Below are positions 60,671-64,000 of a stretch of 64,000 nucleotides of DNA, in pieces (the stretch's first letter is position 1; each line of letters opens with the position of its first letter). The notes beneath the pieces were generated by a model, which searched no databases, was not told the origin of the DNA, and saw only the letters and a list, made by a program, of their open reading frames with translations. Both the position numbers and the translations under genes were made by a program. Source of the DNA: Lysinibacillus mangiferihumi (GTDB lineage Bacteria > Bacillota > Bacilli > Bacillales_A > Planococcaceae); the NCBI RefSeq assembly GCF_003049665.1, contig NZ_PYWM01000008.1:62001-126000 (forward strand), given 5' to 3'.

Positions 60671-62068
60671 ATGACAACTATCATTAGGGAAATTCGAGAG
60701 CAATTTAATCCTGCAAAACCATCGCAATGTATTGGTCAAGTAGAGCTTTTGACAGTGGATGAGACAAAGGAAGTCGTTACAGCGGCAAATAAAGCATTTG
60801 AAGATTGGAAAAATACATCGTCAGTAGTGCGGGGGGAACTATTGCGTGTCACTGCAGACTTGCTCGAACAAAATATTGATAAAGTAGCTGAAACGGCTTC
60901 CAACGAAATGGGTAAAACCAAAAATGAAATGATTGGGGAGGTGAAACGTGGCGCTTCTATTTTGCGCTATTTTGCACAAGAAGGAATGCGGGCGACAGGT
61001 GAAGTATTGCCGTCTGCCAATGAAGGCAAAATGTTGTACACCATGCGTGTCCCTCTTGGTGTAGTTGCAGCTATTACACCATGGAATTTCCCAGTAGCTA
61101 TTCCTTTGTGGAAAATTGCGCCCGCATTAGTATACGGCAATACGGTTGTTTGGAAACCTTCTATTGAAAGCGCTTTAACGGGGAAACTTATCGGCGAGCT
61201 CTTTGAACAAGCAGGTATACCAAAGAATGTGTTAACCGTCGTACAAGGACGCGGTTCGAAAGTTGGGCAAGTTTTGCTTGAAGCACCAGAAGTAAAAGCA
61301 ATAACATTTACCGGTTCTAATGGTGTGGGGCAAAGTATTTTAGATAGTGCAGGATCAACTAAGAAAAAAATTCAGCTTGAACTTGGCGGAAAAAACGCTG
61401 CCATTATATTAGCCGATGCGGACATCCATCTCGCTGCAAAGTTAACAATGGAAGGAGCAATGAAGCAAACCGGACAACGTTGTACAGCAACTAGTCGAGT
61501 TTATATTGAGGAATCAGTTTATGATGAGGTGTTGGCACGTTTAATTGAGGAAGCGAGGGAAATCAAAGTCGGCACGTCAATGGGTCCGGTTTCCTCTAAA
61601 GGTCAATATGAGAGTATTTTAGCTGCCATTGAAAAAGCAAAATTAGAAGGTGCCAAACTTGTCTATGGTGGTGGACCGACGCAAGGTAAATCAGAAGGTT
61701 ATTATATTGACCCGACGATTTTTACAAATGTAACACATGCTATGGGTATTGCGCGTGATGAAATTTTTGGACCAGTTCTAGCTGTGATTAAGGTAAAGGA
61801 TTACGAAGAAGCAATTCGATTATCCAACGACTCTGAATTTGGATTAAGTGCTTCTATTTATACGAACAACATTCAAAAAGCTTTTGATTTTATTCAGCGT
61901 AGCGAAGTAGGGCTTGTTCAAGTGAACGACGAGACAGGTGGTGCTGAACCACAAGCGCCATTTGGCGGCATGAAAAATTCAAGTACTGGCGCACGTGAAC
62001 AAGGGCAAGCAGCAAAAGAATTTTTTACAACATTTAAAACGGTGACAATCCGCACACAGGGAATGTAA
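60671..62068 (+). CDS. Aldehyde dehydrogenase (semialdehyde type)
   Basis: 465 residues of the NAD(P)-dependent ALDH superfamily. TPWNFPVAIPLWKIAPAL (~132-149), FTGSNGVGQSIL (cofactor loop, ~216), catalytic Glu in LELGGKNAAIIL (~237), catalytic Cys in GQRCTATSRVY (~271) and EIFGPVLAVIKV. Resembles 2-oxoglutarate- and succinate-semialdehyde dehydrogenases. Co-transcribed with the aminotransferase, oxidising the semialdehyde it releases. AAGGAGGGG precedes the ATG. Confidence 0.94.
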   Translation: MTTIIREIREQFNPAKPSQCIGQVELLTVDETKEVVTAANKAFEDWKNTSSVVRGELLRVTADLLEQNIDKVAETASNEMGKTKNEMIGEVKRGASILRYFAQEGMRATGEVLPSANEGKMLYTMRVPLGVVAAITPWNFPVAIPLWKIAPALVYGNTVVWKPSIESALTGKLIGELFEQAGIPKNVLTVVQGRGSKVGQVLLEAPEVKAITFTGSNGVGQSILDSAGSTKKKIQLELGGKNAAIILADADIHLAAKLTMEGAMKQTGQRCTATSRVYIEESVYDEVLARLIEEAREIKVGTSMGPVSSKGQYESILAAIEKAKLEGAKLVYGGGPTQGKSEGYYIDPTIFTNVTHAMGIARDEIFGPVLAVIKVKDYEEAIRLSNDSEFGLSASIYTNNIQKAFDFIQRSEVGLVQVNDETGGAEPQAPFGGMKNSSTGAREQGQAAKEFFTTFKTVTIRTQGM

Positions 62069-62090
62069 TGGGCTTTAAAGCCCGTTACAT
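62063..62090 (+). terminator. Palindromic hairpin at the end of the aldehyde dehydrogenase gene
   Basis: A 28-bp palindrome with a GGGCTTTAAAGCCC centre and the stop codon inside. A T run appears only ~12 bases later, so termination may be partial. Confidence 0.6.
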
Positions 62091-62168
62091 ATGGGAGACT
62101 GTTTTTTCTTATAGGTTAGTAGATTGTTATGCATATTTTCACACTATTAAACGAAAGAAGGTATCTCT

Positions 62169-64000
62169 ATGGCACAAACTCGCTTAGCAATAGATGTTGG
62201 TGGAACGTTTACAGATGTGTTTGTTTTTAATGAAGATACAGGAGAAATATTTGTAACAAAAACTTCATCCACCCCATCAAACCCTGAACAGGGAATTTTA
62301 AATGGCGTTGAGAAGGCAGAGTTGAAAGGGCAGGATATTAAAATTTTTTCTCATGGCACGACGGTTGGTACGAATGCATTAATTGAGCGAAAGCTACCGA
62401 AAACCGCTCTAATTACGACAAAAGGATTTCGCGATGTCACAGAAATTCGTCGCGGCACAAAGGAGGATATTTGGGATACGTACAAAGATACGGCAAAGCC
62501 CTATATTCAACGCCGCAATCGTTTTGAAGTCACCGAGCGAATAGATTATGAAGGAACAGTATTGCAAGCTATCGATGAGGAAGAAATTCGGGTATTAGCA
62601 AAGAAATTGAAACGTCGCGGGACAGAATCCATTGCTATATGTTTTATCAATTCTTATGTGAATGGAGAAAACGAAGCAAAAGTGAAAAAGATTTTACTTG
62701 AGGAACTGCCAGATGTTTATATATGTACTTCAAGTGAAGTACTACCTGAAATATTTGAGCATGAGCGGATGAGTACAACGATTATTAATGCTGTTCTAGG
62801 ACCAATCATGAGCAATTATATTAGTAAATTAAGTAATGAAATGCAAAAAAGAGGCTATGAGGAGGAAATTTTAGTTTTACATTCTGGCGGAGGTGTCATG
62901 ACGTCTAGTACAGTGCCTCGCTATGCCGCTAGATTAGCGAGCTCAGGAATTGCTGCGGGAGCAATTGCTAGCAAACATATAGCAAAGTTATGCGGTTTTG
63001 AAAATGCGATAGGCTTGGATATGGGAGGAACGAGTACAGATATTTCACTGATGTACAAAGGACAAATTCGAATTACCAAGGATTGGTCTATTGAATATGG
63101 TTATCCAATAGGATTTCCAAGTATTGAAATATTAACGATAGGTGCTGGCGGTGGTAGTTTAGCTTGGCAAGATGAAGGTGGATCATTACGAAATGGGCCG
63201 CAAAGTGCTGGTGCTATACCAGGTCCAGCCTGCTATGGTCAAGGTGGTACAGAGCCAACCAACTCAGACGCTAATGTCGTTTTAGGACGTCTTGGTGTGA
63301 CATTGTTAGATGGGATGATGAAATTAGATAAAGGCAAGGCACAGCAGGCTGTCAAAAAAATTGCGCAAGCTTTCAATCAGACAATTGAAGAAGCTGCGAG
63401 TGCCATTATTGAAGTTGCCAACGCCAATATGAGTGATGCCGTTCGTTTAATTTCTGTACGCCGGGGCTATGACCCACGTGATTTTGCCCTTGTAGCCTTT
63501 GGTGGTGCAGGGCCACTCCATGCCGCACATTTAGCGAAAGATTTAAATATCCCGAAAGTCATTATCCCTACACATCCGGGCGTAGCAGCAGCAATGGGAT
63601 GCTTACTTGTAGATGTACGCCATGATATTTCAAAAACGTTCGTAAAAAAAGCAAATGAAGTATCAGTCGAAGAGCTAAATATTCAATATCAAGCACTAAG
63701 AAAAGAGGCGAAAGCATTATTAGAAGAAGAGGGGATTTCTGAAGAAACATCGACTTTGATGAATTATATGGATCTTCGCTATAAGGGACAATGGCGCTCC
63801 TTAGCGGTTGTGGTACCAGATTACTTTACTTCCTTGGAGGAAGTATTAGCAGCATTCCACCAAGAACATGAGCGAGAATTTGCATTTTCAGATAAGGACC
63901 AGATTGTTGAGATTTACGGTTTACGTGTGACTGCAATAGGTACAGTGCCAAAACCTAATTTCCCACAATTTGAACCAACTGGCTCCTTACAAGATGCTTA
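62169..64000 (+). CDS. hyuA: Hydantoinase/oxoprolinase A subunit, 5' part (runs off window)
   Basis: 610 codons are visible; no stop before the window ends (full HyuA is ~680-700 residues). The N-terminus LAIDVGGTFTDVFVF and SHGTTVGTNALIERK are the ASKHA ATP-binding signatures, DMGGTSTDIS (~280) is the second phosphate motif, GAGGGSLAW and FGGAGPLHA follow. ATP-dependent ring opening of hydantoins or 5-oxoproline. Start ATG 62169. It probably continues the sigma-54-controlled catabolic operon, with HyuB expected next. Confidence 0.93.
   Translation, partial: MAQTRLAIDVGGTFTDVFVFNEDTGEIFVTKTSSTPSNPEQGILNGVEKAELKGQDIKIFSHGTTVGTNALIERKLPKTALITTKGFRDVTEIRRGTKEDIWDTYKDTAKPYIQRRNRFEVTERIDYEGTVLQAIDEEEIRVLAKKLKRRGTESIAICFINSYVNGENEAKVKKILLEELPDVYICTSSEVLPEIFEHERMSTTIINAVLGPIMSNYISKLSNEMQKRGYEEEILVLHSGGGVMTSSTVPRYAARLASSGIAAGAIASKHIAKLCGFENAIGLDMGGTSTDISLMYKGQIRITKDWSIEYGYPIGFPSIEILTIGAGGGSLAWQDEGGSLRNGPQSAGAIPGPACYGQGGTEPTNSDANVVLGRLGVTLLDGMMKLDKGKAQQAVKKIAQAFNQTIEEAASAIIEVANANMSDAVRLISVRRGYDPRDFALVAFGGAGPLHAAHLAKDLNIPKVIIPTHPGVAAAMGCLLVDVRHDISKTFVKKANEVSVEELNIQYQALRKEAKALLEEEGISEETSTLMNYMDLRYKGQWRSLAVVVPDYFTSLEEVLAAFHQEHEREFAFSDKDQIVEIYGLRVTAIGTVPKPNFPQFEPTGSLQDA

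Overview
The window is a low-GC Firmicutes chromosome segment. Sigma-A promoters, strong AGGAGG ribosome binding sites, a CwlJ-type spore cortex hydrolase, OpuA, RpoN and a non-photosynthetic carotenoid operon all point to a spore-forming Bacillaceae/Planococcaceae member, of the Lysinibacillus/Solibacillus kind. The genus is inferred from gene content and was not searched.

Layout. 1-6.3 kb: the 3' end of glnA, then a HAD phosphatase bracketed by a second copy of the glnA tail, followed by small genes (DinB, lipoprotein, Nudix, EAL) and decaying ones (VOC, GNAT). 6.4-12.1 kb: a five-gene carotenoid operon (two CrtN/CrtI-type oxidoreductases, a CruF-like hydratase, a PlsC-type acyltransferase and a GT2 glycosyltransferase). 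12.2-24.7 kb: ilvE, an AraC regulator, a tiny parvovirus-type phospholipase A2-like protein, a YgiB/YgiC-like pair, small membrane proteins, an esterase, and an EamA transporter preceded by a polyproline leader peptide. 24.9-31.4 kb: an MCP, an APH-like kinase, a GNAT, CwlJ, and a guanidine-I riboswitch controlling two SMR exporters. 31.5-35.4 kb: opuA (glycine betaine uptake) with a BusR-like c-di-AMP-type repressor. 35.7-39.2 kb: ribA-ribD-flavin monooxygenase-HAD phosphatase without the rest of the riboflavin pathway. 39.3-40.3 kb: a gene-free kilobase with a nested palindrome. 40.3-48.3 kb: a class III lanthipeptide cluster (one ABC ATPase, four paralogous permeases, LanKC, three precursor peptides, a methyltransferase). 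48.7-53.8 kb: an acyl-CoA degradation operon with an IclR regulator. 54-64 kb: rpoN, an amino-acid permease, a PAS-AAA-Fis activator, an omega-aminotransferase, an aldehyde dehydrogenase and the start of a hydantoinase A. Two -24/-12 promoters here share an upstream palindrome, TGATGC-N6-GCATCA.

Most notable. (1) The EamA transporter gene has a 32-codon leader ORF whose PPPP stretch lies on the arm of an inverted repeat that would mask the transporter's Shine-Dalgarno; this looks like stalling-controlled translation. (2) The class III lanthipeptide cluster has three precursor genes that were not annotated as separate ORFs. (3) There is an orphan GTP-cyclohydrolase-II/RibD/monooxygenase/phosphatase operon. 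(4) A self-contained sigma-54 regulon can be read directly from the DNA. (5) A second leader ORF with competing hairpins precedes a ruined acetyltransferase gene. Several terminators belong to one repeated sequence family. No rRNA, tRNA, CRISPR array, intact transposase or phage genes were recognised.
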